DNA from: Geosiphon pyriformis
Taxonomy: Eukaryota > Glomeromycota > Glomeromycetes > Archaeosporales > Geosiphonaceae
NCBI GenBank assembly: GCA_016748015.1
Contig: JAAOMT010000703.1
Coordinates: forward strand, 395,967 to 459,966
DNA length: 64,000 nucleotides
Reading direction: 5' to 3'
The notes beneath the pieces were generated by a model. That model saw nothing but the letters and a program-made list of their open reading frames with translations. It was not told the origin of the DNA and ran no database searches. The first letter of the stretch is position 1. Each line of letters opens with the position of its first letter. Below are positions 1 through 12,471 of the stretch, piece after piece. The position numbers were made by a program, and so were the translations under genes.

Positions 1-404
1 ATAGTTCAGTTTTAAATATTCTTTTTCATTTCTTTTTGATTTTAAAGGTTTCTTGGGATATTTAATTTGAAAGTATGATTTAAAGTGGAGTTTGTTAGAT
101 AAAATTGGATCTATTGCTTGATAAGTTATGATTTTTATTACTTGATTGATTCTTTCCCAATATTAAAACTACTGTATATATACATGTTTGTAGTTCTACA
201 AGAAAATACTTTCTTTTTGATATTTCAACCTGGTGCTTGCTGCTATCACCAGTTGGTGTTGGCTGCTATTGTGAACTGGTGCTTGCCACTATCGCGAGAT
301 GGTGTTTGTTACTATGTTAATCATTACCTTTCTAAGATTATTACTGTGCTATATTATGATTGAATAGTTTGTATTATTTTTATGATTCTTTTTGCTAAAT
401 TCTT
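1..404. other. Unassigned AT-rich stretch at the left edge
   Basis: No gene is recognised here. The sequence does not match the corresponding part of the Gypsy element further right (upstream of about 17100), so the Gypsy homology starts only near 405. The stretch contains a 23-bp minisatellite, listed separately. Its short open frames are low-complexity and carry no family motif. Confidence 0.5.
231..322. repeat. 23-bp minisatellite, four tandem copies
   Basis: Four head-to-tail units of exactly 23 bp start at 231, 254, 277 and 300. Each begins TGGTGYTKG and has CTAT at a fixed internal position. The copies differ by substitutions only and have no length changes. They are locally GC-richer than their surroundings. 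Confidence 0.85.
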
Positions 405-1052
405 AAACCGTAACAACATTCACTCATTAGCACAACAACTCTTTCAATTGATCCAACAACAAAAAATGGAAATCACAATCAATTAACAAACCATCAAATA
501 CACAAACACCAGAAAAAGACCATGGGATAAAGTATGGAGGAAAACAGAAAACACTGTTGACAAAATAATGGTAAAAGTAAAACTGGCGATAAAAACACAA
601 CTCAAGGTTACCCAATATTAAGAGTTGACTATAGAAAATTAGAAGTGGTAAATACAACAATTTCCAAGAAACTTTTGTTACTTTTACTTGGGACAACATA
701 TGAACATTCAGAATCTATACACAGATAAGACAAAACAATTATTTGACACAACAATACTACAACAACTAGAACAATTTGTGGGGAAAAACAATTTAACTAC
801 ACAAGCAAGAGCCATTTATTGGCTACATACTGGATTTTAAGATTGACCAGAAATCTTGCTCAACACTGAAATGGACACTGTTACTGTTAACCAAATGAGA
901 AAATTAACCAACACCCAATTTGAAGAATTACAAAACAAGATAACCCAAATAATTCTTGGAAAAGAAGTTCAAGAACTACTCAAAAATGGAGAAATAGAGC
1001 TAGGAGATTTGGAAAATCTTAACAGAACTCAATATTAAAAAGGAGAGAATAA
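405..1052 (+). pseudogene. 3' end of a Gypsy pol: conserved C-terminal domain of unknown function
   Basis: This segment matches 17100-17711 of the complete element at the right. The shared order is a stretch with LAQQ.FQLIQ, then LGQH.NIQNLYTDKTK, then TNTQFEELQ..ITQIIL, and it ends in a Gln-Tyr-stop directly before a purine-rich tract and an LTR. Several in-frame stops interrupt it; the intact tail from 856 to 1038 encodes 60 residues ending NRTQY. Upstream of about 405 the homology is lost, so this is a 5'-truncated copy or a junction with unrelated DNA. The function of the domain is unknown. Confidence 0.75.
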
Positions 1053-1932
1053 TGTTACTTATAGAATATAGGAAGAATACTAGCATATAAATTAGCCAAT
1101 CAGAAATAGGCACAGTAAATGTGGAATTCTAGAATTCCTCTCAAAGGAATTGCAGAATTCTAAAAATTTCAGAATTCTCATATAAGGAATTGCAAAATTC
1201 CAAAATTCCAGAATTCCTCTTAAAGGAATTACAGGATTCCAGAAATTCCAGGATTTTTGGTGTAAAGAATTAAAGAATTGAGAAATCTCAATTATGTATA
1301 TATAGCAATAGTGCTAGAAATAGAAAAGACAGAATTTTTTAGTTAGAGACTTCCTAGTTTAGATCTAATTAAAACAACCTTTTATTTACAAAATATCAAT
1401 AAATAATTATTCACTATTTCAATCTACTCTCCACTATCAACATAAAGTGTTAATAGTAATTAATACTTAACTACACTAGAACAATAGCTCTTGATCACAG
1501 CTATTGATGGAATACTAACTTGCAATTGCTTTTGTTTATTTCTTTTCTTTTATCTTTTTTTATTTTCTTTGGCATTTCTTTTGGTTAACTAATTGATTAA
1601 AAATTAAAAGTGCTAAGTTATTAATATTAAAGATAGTCTGGTAAAAGATCCCAAAGGAAGGGTATAAGATTTATATATATTAATGAATAGCTTACCAGAA
1701 GAGCATCTTTGCCAGATTACCAGCCACCACGCTGAGAAAAAAATTTGATGGAATTGCAATTCTGGGAGGCTATGGGAAAGACAACCACTAAATATCTGTC
1801 TATTATACAAAGGACTTCACAACAAAATCTTCAGATCCATAAATTCTTCAGATACCAATGCCAACAAATCAATTAAGCATCAAATTATGAGTTTGTTATT
1901 TGATTTGAAACTCCAAATAATCACCTGTAATA
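1053..1932 (+). repeat. 3' LTR of the left, truncated Gypsy element
   Basis: The LTR starts TGTTAC right after a purine-rich tract and ends near 1932 in a form derivable from GTAACA by one C-to-T change. It aligns along its length with the LTRs at 8526 and 17727, sharing CTTATAGAATATAG near the start, the TATATATAGCA segment, the AATAATTATTCACTAT block and CACCTGTAA at the end. Its U3-like part (about 1120-1260) carries a longer run of degenerate GGAATTGCAGGATTCC-type repeats than the 8526 copy. The 3' flank is the start of the old LTR. Confidence 0.85.
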
Positions 1933-1935
1933 ACA

Positions 1936-3111
1936 TGTACACAATAGTATGCAAAATATGTACAAATTTGTTTAATTTAATGCAGTTATAAACAAGTGAA
2001 CCAAAAGACACTTATAATTAAACAGAAAGCTTAATAGCTTAGTAATTATTTACTAATCAGTTAAAATAGACATAATTATATATAATTTAATATATATATA
2101 TATATAATAGCTTTCTAACAAAAAAATAAAACAAATAAGAAAAAAAAATAATAAAAAACAAAAAAGTTAATTAAACAAAATAAAAACAAAAAAAAAGTAA
2201 AAAAATTGAATTATAATCCCAAAAAAAGCTGAATAATGTATTCTTTAAGCTTTGTATTATCCACTAATACTAAAATCAATAAAATTAAAAATTTTTCTTC
2301 TTTATAATTCAATTCTTTACAAATGACCAAAAAGGTCACTACTCTCCTTTCTACTATTGTTTTTTTATTAAGAAAAAACAATAATAAAAACATTCATACA
2401 TTAACAAAAACACAAATAAGACTCAAGCTTAACAAGATTAAAAACACATTAAAAAAATATTAAATACATAAAATCACCTAGAAAATACTTGTAATACTTT
2501 GATCAAAATCAATAATTGACTTAAAAATCTGAAACAAACTTTTTATATCTTTGGAAAAATAATCTTTAATCAAAATTATTTTATAAATACTAATTTTATT
2601 GAATTTTACTTTTTATTTTAATTTTTTTTAAATTTATTAGAAATAAGATACTATTTTACTACAAGCAAAAAAATACAGATATCTAATATTAGCATAAGAT
2701 AAAAAGAGTATTTTTATAGAAGTTTTAAGGAAAGATACAATTAAAAGTATAAAAATACAATAGAAATTTTTCTTAAAAGATTAGCATAACAGTGGCTACC
2801 AATAGTAATTTCGATAGAAACATTATACCACATACTAGATTCAATAAAAAAGACACTTATCAAAAGAAATTATCCAATATTTGCTAAGAAATTAAAAAAA
2901 CTTACCAAGCTAATCTTCAAATCTTTAAATAAAAAAATAGTAGTAATATATTAAATAAAAATTTACCATAAATCAAAAACAATACTAATTAAGACTGATA
3001 TACTTATCTTCATGTCAAAATTAGATAATTTACTATATTATTACTTGATCTAAAAGTCATAAAAATTAATTATAATACAACCACTAAAGATAAAAAAAAA
3101 CACTTGTAATA
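1936..3111 (+). repeat. Old Gypsy LTR, copy A
   Basis: This AT-shifted LTR starts TGTACACAATAG and ends TTGTAATA. It aligns over its whole length with copy B (8229-8525 plus 18618-19478) and copy C (21472-22593). It keeps the uninterrupted sequence across the point where copy B was split by the younger element (around 2231-2240). The base after its end, TTTGG, matches the start of the internal region of the young element after its own 5' LTR. Length is about 1.18 kb, against about 0.8-0.9 kb for the young LTR family. Confidence 0.75.
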
Positions 3112-6100
3112 TTTGGTATTCACTTTGAGATTCAATTTTAACTTATTCAAACCACCTAAATCCTAACAATAATTAAATACAAAAATTAATAGATCAAAGT
3201 AGCAGAATTAATAACAACCACTAATTTTTTAGCCAAAACTTATATTATCAATTTTAAAAGATTGAAATTACTTAATAATTATTTTCTAACTGAATCAATA
3301 TTTAACTACTACATGTATTATTGAATTCAATACTTATTTGGGCAAAATTCAAAACCCCAAAAACAAAAACAAAGTCTATATTAGAAATTAACTCAATATA
3401 CTATATTACTCAATACATAATTATTTTTAATAACTTTGATACAAATACACCAAGAAATTAAAAAATACATTTGGCAAAGTTTTTTATTTATTTTTAACAA
3501 AAACAGAAAAAACAACAATAACCAAAATAACTAACTAAAAATCTTAGTATAAACATCTTATTAAAAAATTATGAGTCAATAGCAAATCTTAAATTCATTA
3601 TATAAAAATTTTCAAGTCATATTATTAGAAACTTTATTTTATTATTTATTATCAGATAATTAAATTAATATATTACTAGAAGCCATGTCCTCATTTATCA
3701 CAAAAACAATCTCCTAAATTCCTAATTATGTTCACACTTTATTTGAAGAAAAATTTTTTAAAAGACTTATTCTAAAGGAATACTTATCACAATTTTTAAA
3801 TCTATTTTCTCCACAACTAAATTTTTAGACTGCTTAAAAACTTGGACCTAAACCTAAACCAAAACCAGAGTTTAAACATAACCAAAAAAACAGAAAACCA
3901 AAAAAAAAGAAAAAAAATCTTCAAGTAAATTAAAACCAGAATCAATAACTTCCTTTGTTCAAATATCTGTAAATTCTCAAAAAATAGCCACCTCTTATAT
4001 TACAAAATTAACCAATTTTACTGAAGAAAAAAAAGTTGCTCATAATTGAATTGAAAAAACACAAAAAACAATTCTAGCAAATAATTAAGATGAGACTTAC
4101 AGCCTTTAAATCTTACTATTTTTTTTAAAAGACACAGCTAACTTCTAATATTAGAATTTAAATTCCAAATCTAATACTTTTACACAGATTTGAAATGCAT
4201 TTCTAAAATATTTTTGTAATCTCAACATTATTATCAAACTTTAAAATAGATTTAATACTATTAAACAACAGTTCAGCAAAACAATAACTTAATATTTAAT
4301 AGATTTAATCATGTCTTATAATAGATTAAAGTTGTAGAAAACAATTATTATACAGCTTCTTAGATTTTCAATCAGTTTGGAAAAGAATTAAGAAGTAGTA
4401 TTTTAAAATAAATAAAACCACAACACCTAAAAGATCTATCCCAAGCTATTATATTGGTTTAAGATATTGAGTCAATCAAAAAAAAAGCTAATCATAATAA
4501 AATAGTAAACTTAATAATAAATTTTAATAACACCAAAAAACTAGAAAACAAAATCACTTAACTCAAGTAAAAATTATCTTAAAAGATAAAAAGTTATCTT
4601 GCTAATATCAAATCCCAAATACCAAATTAATATTAACCATTACAACAATAAAACCAAACACCTTTCTAAAATTACAGCTATTAAAACCCAAATAGAAACT
4701 AACAGAATATACTGATGTGTTATTATTGTTAAAAGTGTAGATATATTAAAGCCAAATATTAATTACTGTAATTTCATCAAAATTTGCAAAGAAACAATTT
4801 ATGAAATCCATTTTTCAGCAATCAATACATAATATTTCAGAATTAATACTTAGTATCAATTCAACAATAATTTCAGCAATAGCTATTATAACAATAAGAT
4901 CCAGCCCAGCCATAATACTTAGCTCTACTACAACAATTATGACAAGCACTAACTCTTAAATTATATCTCCAAAACTCAAATTGAAGAAAAAATTATTTAC
5001 TTCCAAATTCAAATTTCTTAAATCAGCCAATAGCAAATGTAATAATATTACAAAACCTGAGTTAAAATAATAATAGACAATACAATATATTTATACATTA
5101 TTAACAAATATTTTTTAATTTACCTGAACCATAGAATTTTTATAATATAATATTTTATAAAGATTAAAATATTAGCACTATTAAAAGTTCCATTATTAAT
5201 ACTAGTAAAAACACTAGCATGATTTTTCTTGCAACTATTATTAATAATAAAATATTAGCTACCATATTTTTTTTTAAACTTGAAAAAAAAAATTCACCTC
5301 TATCTTGTTTAATAAAGCTGCTTTAAATAAAGATAAACCAATTATTACTATGTATATTAAGGTAAAAAAAGATGGTAAACCTATTAAACTGGTTTTAGAC
5401 AATATATTAACAAAAAGTATTATTATTCTTTAATTAATGAATTAATTAGATTGTCAAATTAACAAAAACACCAGTATCTTTATTATTATTGCTGATAAAA
5501 CCAAAAAAATGTCAATTAGAGAAATTGACTCCTTTTTTTTTAACATAAATAGAATAATTATCTCTATTAAAGTATTAGTTATGAATACAACTTAATACCA
5601 AACACTAGTCAAAAAATAATTGATTAAAAAAAGCAAATGTTACTTTGAATTGGTTGACTTAAAAATTACAACTAACATATTAGGATCAATATACACAAGT
5701 ATTTATTATATGTGAATATTTTAAAAAAAATTCTCACACAAATAATCCATTCTAGTTTGTATTTGAAGAAACATTGAAAATAAAAGACATTAAAGTATAT
5801 TAGATTAAGTGAGATAAAAATAACTGTAAAAAACTATCATCTGTTTCTAAGTGAACTAATAAAATTTTTAACTTTATATTATTGCACTTTCTTTGTTTCT
5901 AATGTCACTAAAGTCATTGACTAAGATTACAATATTTAGTTTGTTAAAAGAAACTGTCTTTTATGATAGCTTGTATTGTTTCACATAAAGATAACCAACA
6001 GATCACCTATTATTATTGTAATTGATGTTATAAAAAAACATATAAATATCCAAAATAATTAGAAAAATAGGACAAAACTTCTTGTATCACATGTAAAAAA

Positions 6101-8228
6101 TCTTATTTAATAAATACAACTAGATCAATATGCAATTCAGAAGAGCTACATGTGATTTTATTTGTTAATACATCATTTTTATTATTGACTGAATAAAAGA
6201 AGAAATCTTCTTTTATATCACTTATAATAGAGTCTTAAATTACATATATTATTATCTATATAATACTAAACAACTTTATAATATGGTTAAAGCAAATGTA
6301 CAAAACAGAACAGCCAAAAAAATTCGAAATTAGAAAACACTAACAGAAGTTATTAAAAAAGTTATTTGGTACAATACTTTAGACTTTCTATAAAAATTTT
6401 AAAATTACTATTAAAAATTTTATTTAATATAAGAAAAACAAAAACAATATTTTGTGCAAATAAATACTTATCTGTATAAAAACTGCTTAATTTTTTGTCA
6501 ATTACAATGGTGTTTTAATTATTAGCTCTAGTTCAAACTATTTGAAAAAACAGCTCAATTTAAAAATTATTTAGATCATAAAACAAAAAATACAACTTTA
6601 TAAACACTAGAAATATTATTAGACAACTTACATATTTTTATCAATTTTCAACAAAAATTGAACATTAAATATTTTATTAATGGCAACTAAAAAATTCTTT
6701 CAGAGTGAGCACATTTAATTAATGCTGAATTTGATCTCCAATATCTCAGAAATCAAATATTAACATTAGAATCATTTGTTGTTATTACAATTAATCTATA
6801 GAACTAATAATAAACATTTATCCAATAGAACCAATAAATAAGAACAACTTACAAAAAACTATTAAAAAATGGGCTTATAAATTGCTAGAAAAGCTAAAAG
6901 ACAATTGCTAATACACAACCAATAATATTGAGTACTCCCAAAAACAACAAAAAGTTTGACATAATAGCAAACTACCAGAACAATTTGTTGTCTACAAAAT
7001 AGAAGACAAAGTTTTATTATATTAAACAAAAGCAAAAAAACAATGAAATAAAAAATTTGACAACAAATAAAACAGACTTTTCTATGTTCATAATATTTTG
7101 AATAATAGAGCATATAAGTTATATTTAGATAATAAAATTTTGAAAAAAGTTACACATAATAATTAATTAAAAATTTATTATCAACAATAATCATCTGATT
7201 TGTTAATATCTAAATTAAGAATACATATACCAATTGTGTTTCCTAACCAAATCTCATAAGACTTAAAGCCAATAGTAATTATTAAACATTACCTAAAAAA
7301 CAATTAATTCAATCAACCACATTTGGATTATTACCATTAATATTTAAAAAAAAATTAAAACAATCTTAAAAATAGTTAAAAAAATCAAAAACATTAAACT
7401 ATTAAAAAAAATTTTTAAAATTTTGATATATAAAAATAATTTATTTTAGTATTTATTTATTATTTATTTTTATTATGAATATACTTGAAGATATTATAAA
7501 TACATTTTAACTTTTATTTCAACTACTACAAAAAATAATATTCTATTAGAAATTACTCTTAATAATTTTAAAATATTATATAAAAAAAAAAATTCAATCA
7601 CATAAAAAACAAGCCAAATACAAATTGTTTTAATCTTTACTATGAGAAACAAAAAAACATCAACACATTAATTAATAAAATTATAGAAAAATTTCAGCTT
7701 CTAAAAAGTACAATGTCCAAAAAAAAAAAAACTTAATTGCTTTCTTTTATTATATATACTTCATAATAGCTATACAATTAGATTTTTAAACAATTTATAC
7801 CAAAAAAAATAGCAAAAAAATTGACAAAACAAAACTTTAAAAGTTCAAAAAACTAACTAAAAAAAACAACTCTAAGCATTATTTTAAGACAGTATATCAA
7901 CTTTATATATTGTTCTAATATTGTTTAGAAGTATTATTAACAAACAAAATAAACATACTTATTCTTAATAAAATTAGAAAACTTACTAACAACAAATTTC
8001 AAGACTTGCAAAAACAAATAGTTTAAACAAGTATACAGATTTTTATGTTAAATATTAATATTAAAAAATTACACATCAATTTTAATAAAGCTTAATCTTA
8101 AGAAAAGAATAATATTATCCAATAGAAATTAACAAAAATTAAAAATAATAATATTATAATATATTAACCAATTATTAAATAACAATATAAATAGTACAAA
8201 TTAACAAATAAAATTAAAAAACATAACA
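3112..8228 (+). pseudogene. Heavily decayed Gypsy gag-pol with an internal deletion
   Basis: Nothing here is translatable, but blocks align with the younger element: gag start near 3200; protease near 5340-5620, including a GACAATATA that corresponds to the catalytic Asp region; the Cys-rich module near 6000-6110, where ATCACATGTAAAAAA mirrors the CLICGK block; and the N-terminal part of the dUTPase near 6715-6780. After about 6790 the sequence jumps to the region behind the integrase (NTLLRRTYNLIE equivalent, 6800 onward) and then to the 3' region (about 7130-8220). Reverse transcriptase, RNase H and integrase are therefore deleted. C and G are strongly depleted relative to the homologous young copy. 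Confidence 0.7.
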
Positions 8229-8525
8229 TGTATATGATAGCATATAAAATATGCACAAATATGCCCAATTTAACATAATTATAAACAAATAAGCCAAAAA
8301 GCACTTACAGTCAAACAGAAGACCCAATAGTTTAGCAATTACTTATTAATTAGTTAGAATAAGCATGATTATATATAACTCAAAATATGTATATATAATA
8401 GTTTTTTAATTAGAAAAAAAAACAAACAAGAAAAGAAAATAATAAAAAACAAAAAATCAATTAGACAAAAAAAAAATAAAAAAAAAATAGAAGAATTAGA
8501 TTATTATCTTAAAAAAGCTAAATAG
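8229..8525 (+). repeat. Old Gypsy LTR, copy B, left part
   Basis: It starts TGTATATGATAG after ACATAACA and aligns with copy A from 1936 and copy C from 21472. It is broken at 8525 by insertion of the younger Gypsy element and resumes after 18613. The bases AATAG directly before the insertion recur after the element. Confidence 0.8.
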
Positions 8526-9314
8526 TATTACTTATAGAATATAGAAAATATATTATTATTATTAGCAAGTAGATATTAGCCAATCAGAAATAAACGTAGT
8601 AAATGTGGAATTCCAAGATTCCTCTCATTAGGAATCGCAGGATTTCTGTTGCAAGGAATTGAAGAATTGAAGAATCTCAAATATGTATATATAGCAGTAG
8701 TGTTAAAAGCAGAAAGAAAAAAATCAACACCAAAAATCCTTAGCTTAGTTACCACAATCTTCAAATAAATAATTATTCACTATATCAAATTCATTCTTCA
8801 CTATCAACATTTCATGTTGATAGTAACTGATACTTAATCATACTAGAACAATAACTCTTGATCATGGCTATTGATGGGATACTAACTTGCAAATTGCCTT
8901 GGCTTATTTTTTATTTTCTCTTTTATTTTTTCTTTATTTTCTTTGTTGTCTACTAACTTGATTAAAGAATTTACTCTTAAAGAACTTACAGAGGAATAAA
9001 CTTGCTTAAATTAATACTTACTCTTGGAGGACTTATAGAGGAACTGACGTTAGGAAACAGCACTAGTATACACTTATGAAGGATATTGTACTAGGAAAAT
9101 CATCAATCATCAAGCTGAGTAAGCAATTGATGAAACTACAGTTTCAAGAAACTACTAATAAACTGTTACCAGTGAATTTCTGTTCATTATACAAAGAACT
9201 CAATTGGAAAACCTTCAGATAAAATACCTTCAGATTATCATTGTCACCAATTGCTTTGAGCACCAAGTTATGGGTTTGTTATTCACTTGACACCCCAAAG
9301 AATCACCTGTAACA
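8526..9314 (+). repeat. 5' LTR of the Gypsy element
   Basis: It begins TATTAC, where the 3' LTR has TGTTAC, and ends GTAACA at 9314. It is 789 bp, about 98 bp shorter than the 3' LTR. The length difference lies mostly in the GGAATTGCAGGATTCC-like repeat block (here about 8608-8665). A short TATATATAG stretch near 8688 is a plausible core promoter region, by inference only. Confidence 0.9.
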
Positions 9315-9316
9315 TT

Positions 9317-9334
9317 TGGTGCTTCTTGTGAGGT
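9317..9334 (+). other. Primer binding site candidate
   Basis: TGGTGCTTCTTGTGAGG begins two bases after the 5' LTR end. A TGG start complementary to a tRNA CCA end is the expected form for a reverse-transcription primer site. The tRNA species was not identified. Confidence 0.5.
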
Positions 9335-9372
9335 ATAATCTTACAAAAAACCAGCACCAACAACACCATCCA

Positions 9373-11121
9373 AATGTGGCAGAATTAGAAATTATAGGAG
9401 CCAACCACTTAGGATTCACAAAATCTTTGTTTCAATAATACAGCCAACAATTAGGATTAAACAGTAATCACTACTCAGCCAAATCAGCCTTCAACTATTA
9501 CGTCAATGATAAAATCACAAACTGTTTAGGAAGAACTGTTAATATCAAGTCAGCAAGAGAAAATTTCTATACAGAATTATTTCAACACACCAGTTTACCA
9601 AGAAATCACAGTTTTATCCCAATCATCAGGGAAATCAATCAAACCATTGAAAGATACACGCAACAACAATTTCTCATTACCTATGCAGACAAAGGTAAAG
9701 AAAGAATACAAACACCAGCAGCAACACCAAAAGGAATACAGTTACTTAGTTGGAAGAAACACAGAGTAGAATCACCAACTGCTCCATCATATCACTACAC
9801 ACTTGGAAGCACCATCAACATTTCATTAACAAACATGTTCACATCAAATGTGACATCAACATTTAGAAGATTTCAGTTTCAAAACAAACAATGGAAAAAA
9901 GACTTACTAGGACTATATGGCACATATTTTGAAGGATTTAAATTACCATCAGGAATTTGATTACCAATATCCCAACCAGATTTTGGAGCTGCTACTCCAT
10001 GAAAATTATCAGAGAAAGAAGAGAAAGGAAGTAAAGATCAAGGATTCACTTACCAAAACCTAATCTCAGAAAACTCAGAATTTGGAACCCCGAACATTCA
10101 AACTCAGCAAAATCAAAACAATCAGAACTCCGATTTAATTAATCAGCCAAATATAACCCCAAATATTATCATCAATTACCCACCAATTGATCCAATAGTC
10201 GAACCCATTTAGCAGCCATCTCAACAACCAAATCTGCAAATTCAACAGCTACAAAGACCATCTCAGCAACCACTACTGTAACAACAACTGCTACAGCAGC
10301 CACAACAACAACTAAATATAAACCAAATAGTCTACACACTTATTGCCAAGTTAGAAAACTTTACTGGTGAAAAAGATGACACTCAAGCATGGATCAATGA
10401 TGTCTCTAAGGCCATCATAGTAAACAATTGGGACAATGCCAGAGCCCTACAGGCAATCTCATACTTTCTTAAAGAAACCACCAATTCTTGGTACTAGAGT
10501 TTAGCCACCAGATCACAAACATTCTAACAATTCAAAACTGTCTTTCTGGAATATTTTAGCAACAATAACAGTATTAATTGTCTAGCCAATACTTTCACCA
10601 CAATCAAACAAAATAATACTGAAGCAGTCATAACATATCTAAGATGCTTTCATAGAGTCCTATACCAAATTCAAGCCATCAACACCATGTATTTTACAGA
10701 ACCCCAGATCCTTAACCAGTTTATTCGTGGCCTGCACAGTAGCATTTTGTAACACGTACACCCATTACACCCAGCCAACCTTCAAGCTGCAGTCACACAT
10801 GCCAGAGATTTCAAATCAGCTAAGCTAGAAGCCAATCACACTCAAGCTGTAAATATAGTAATGAATAGATTATCTGATTTGGATTTCAAATTGAAGCAAA
10901 TCAGTGATACCATCAATCAAAAAATTGAGGAATACTTAGCTAACAAACATCAGTCCATTTATTAATCTCCCCAAAGATGCAGTAATCAGGAAAACTACAA
11001 TTATTCCCAAAATCAAGTGCATCCCTCAACATTGGCCAATTAGCAGTGGCAGCCAGAGACACATGTCTGCCACAACTGTGGTAAACAAGGCCATATAAGA
11101 GCCAACTGCAATGCTTATAAC
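9373..11121 (+). pseudogene. Gypsy gag (capsid and nucleocapsid), broken by stop codons
   Basis: Reading frame 1 gives a Gag-like protein. It has an N-terminal region around VAELEIIGANHLGFTK, a Gln/Asn/Pro-rich linker (about 10090-10320), then a retrotransposon-gag capsid block. That block carries IAKLENFTGEKDD, WINDVSKAI, ALQAISYFLKETTNSWY, FLEYF and LNQFIRGL (about 10340-10750). A single CCHC zinc knuckle follows. At least ten stops interrupt the frame, for example TAG after SWY and TAA in TF-stop-QF, all consistent with former CAG, CAA, TGG or CGA codons. No clear start codon is left. In an intact copy it would form the virus-like particle shell and bind element RNA. Confidence 0.85.
11068..11109 (+). 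other. CCHC zinc knuckle of the Gypsy Gag
   Basis: The encoded peptide CHNCGKQGHIRANC fits C-X2-C-X4-H-X4-C exactly, the retroviral-type nucleocapsid knuckle. It lies at the end of the gag part, in frame with it. All four metal ligands survive. Confidence 0.95.
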
Positions 11122-12060
11122 TGATGATCGAGAAATCAACATCAAAATCCCGATCACCAATTCCAAAACCCGAATCAATATCAAAATCAAGAGCAAAATC
11201 AAAACACTTACCTGCCAATGACGCAGCAGCCAATTTATCAAGCACCAGTATATCAGACCCCAGTTTATCAACCACAGCCACCAGCAATATATCAACCACA
11301 ACCATCCATAATATATCAAACCCAGCCACAAGTAATCTATCAACCTCAAACCATTCAAACACCACCCCAAAACTTACCTCAATACAGAACCCAAAGACTG
11401 AGAATGATACAACAAAACTAGAAATTGGCAATGGTTGTCTACCAACTGATCCCCAGTTTCTCCAACTTACTATTAGGATTGCATTCTCAGAATTTGGGTA
11501 CTAGTGCCACCCAAAACCTGAATTTCCAGAACTATTTAAGTCTTCTGGTTATTTCAGAAGACACCACACCCAGCAATCTGGAAACCAACCCAATCCAAAA
11601 ACTTACCAGTAACATACTACCAGCAACAGTCACCGAAAATGAAACATTAGCAGCCATCTTCCCATTTGAGTTTGAGGAAACCACCCCAGTTTCATTATTC
11701 AGTAAAGCTGCCTTTGAAGAGAAACCCATTACAGCAATGGATGTCAAAGTAGATGGTCATTCCATCAAATTAATCCTAAACAGTGGTTCAGCAGACAGCA
11801 TTATCATGTGACAACTCATGGACCAATTAGGTCACTGAGTTGATCGTGCTGTTAGTGCTCGTATAATCACTACTGATGGAGCAACCAAAACTCCAATCGG
11901 CGAAATCAATGATTTCCCATTCAAAATCAATGGCATTATAATACCCATCAAAGTCTTGGTAATGGAAGCCACACAATACCAGACTCTCATGGGCAACGAT
12001 TGGTTGTCGAAAACCCATGCTACCCTCAATTGGACCACCTAAGAACTACAATTAATCTTT
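11122..12060 (+). pseudogene. Gypsy pol: Tyr/Gln/Pro-rich linker and aspartic protease
   Basis: The frame continues directly from gag without a shift. A linker of repeated PVYQP/IYQPQP units (11218-11400) leads into a retropepsin-like domain. Its landmarks are MDVKVDGHSIKLILNSGSAD, then DGATKTPIGEI, VLVMEATQYQTLMGNDWL and THATLNW. In the family the active-site triad is Asp-Ser-Gly or Asp-Thr-Gly; here the codon at 11779-11781 is AAC, giving Asn-Ser-Gly. That G-to-A change removes the catalytic Asp. TGA stops follow at positions where Arg (CGA) would fit, such as before QLMDQLG. The linker is probably the Gag-Pol junction, since no frameshift or separate start is evident. Confidence 0.85.
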
Positions 12061-12471
12061 AGTGGTCAGCATACTTGAACACCAGCCACTTGTGGCCACT
12101 TTAAGCCAAGCAATGCCCAATCACTTATCGAGTTCAAGAAAGAAACAAGAAAACCTACCTGGGAAGCCTACCAAGTCTTATGGGCTGACCAAGACCATAA
12201 CAAGTTGCCACCAGTACCCTCTTGGAACAGCAACGTCAAAGGAAAGCAAAAAGAAACAGAACTTACCTGGATCTCTGACCAAGCTTGGGAAACAAAAAAT
12301 GACTACAACAAACCAGCCAATTGGGAATAGGAAGAGGAAGATAATGGAAAGGGAAAAGAGAAAAAAACCACACTGGAAGAGACTATCAGCACCAGCAAAA
12401 TAACCAGTGGCTGGACCAGTTCATACTCAGTCCATAAACCATTACCACAACCGTCATATATTCCATTCAAA

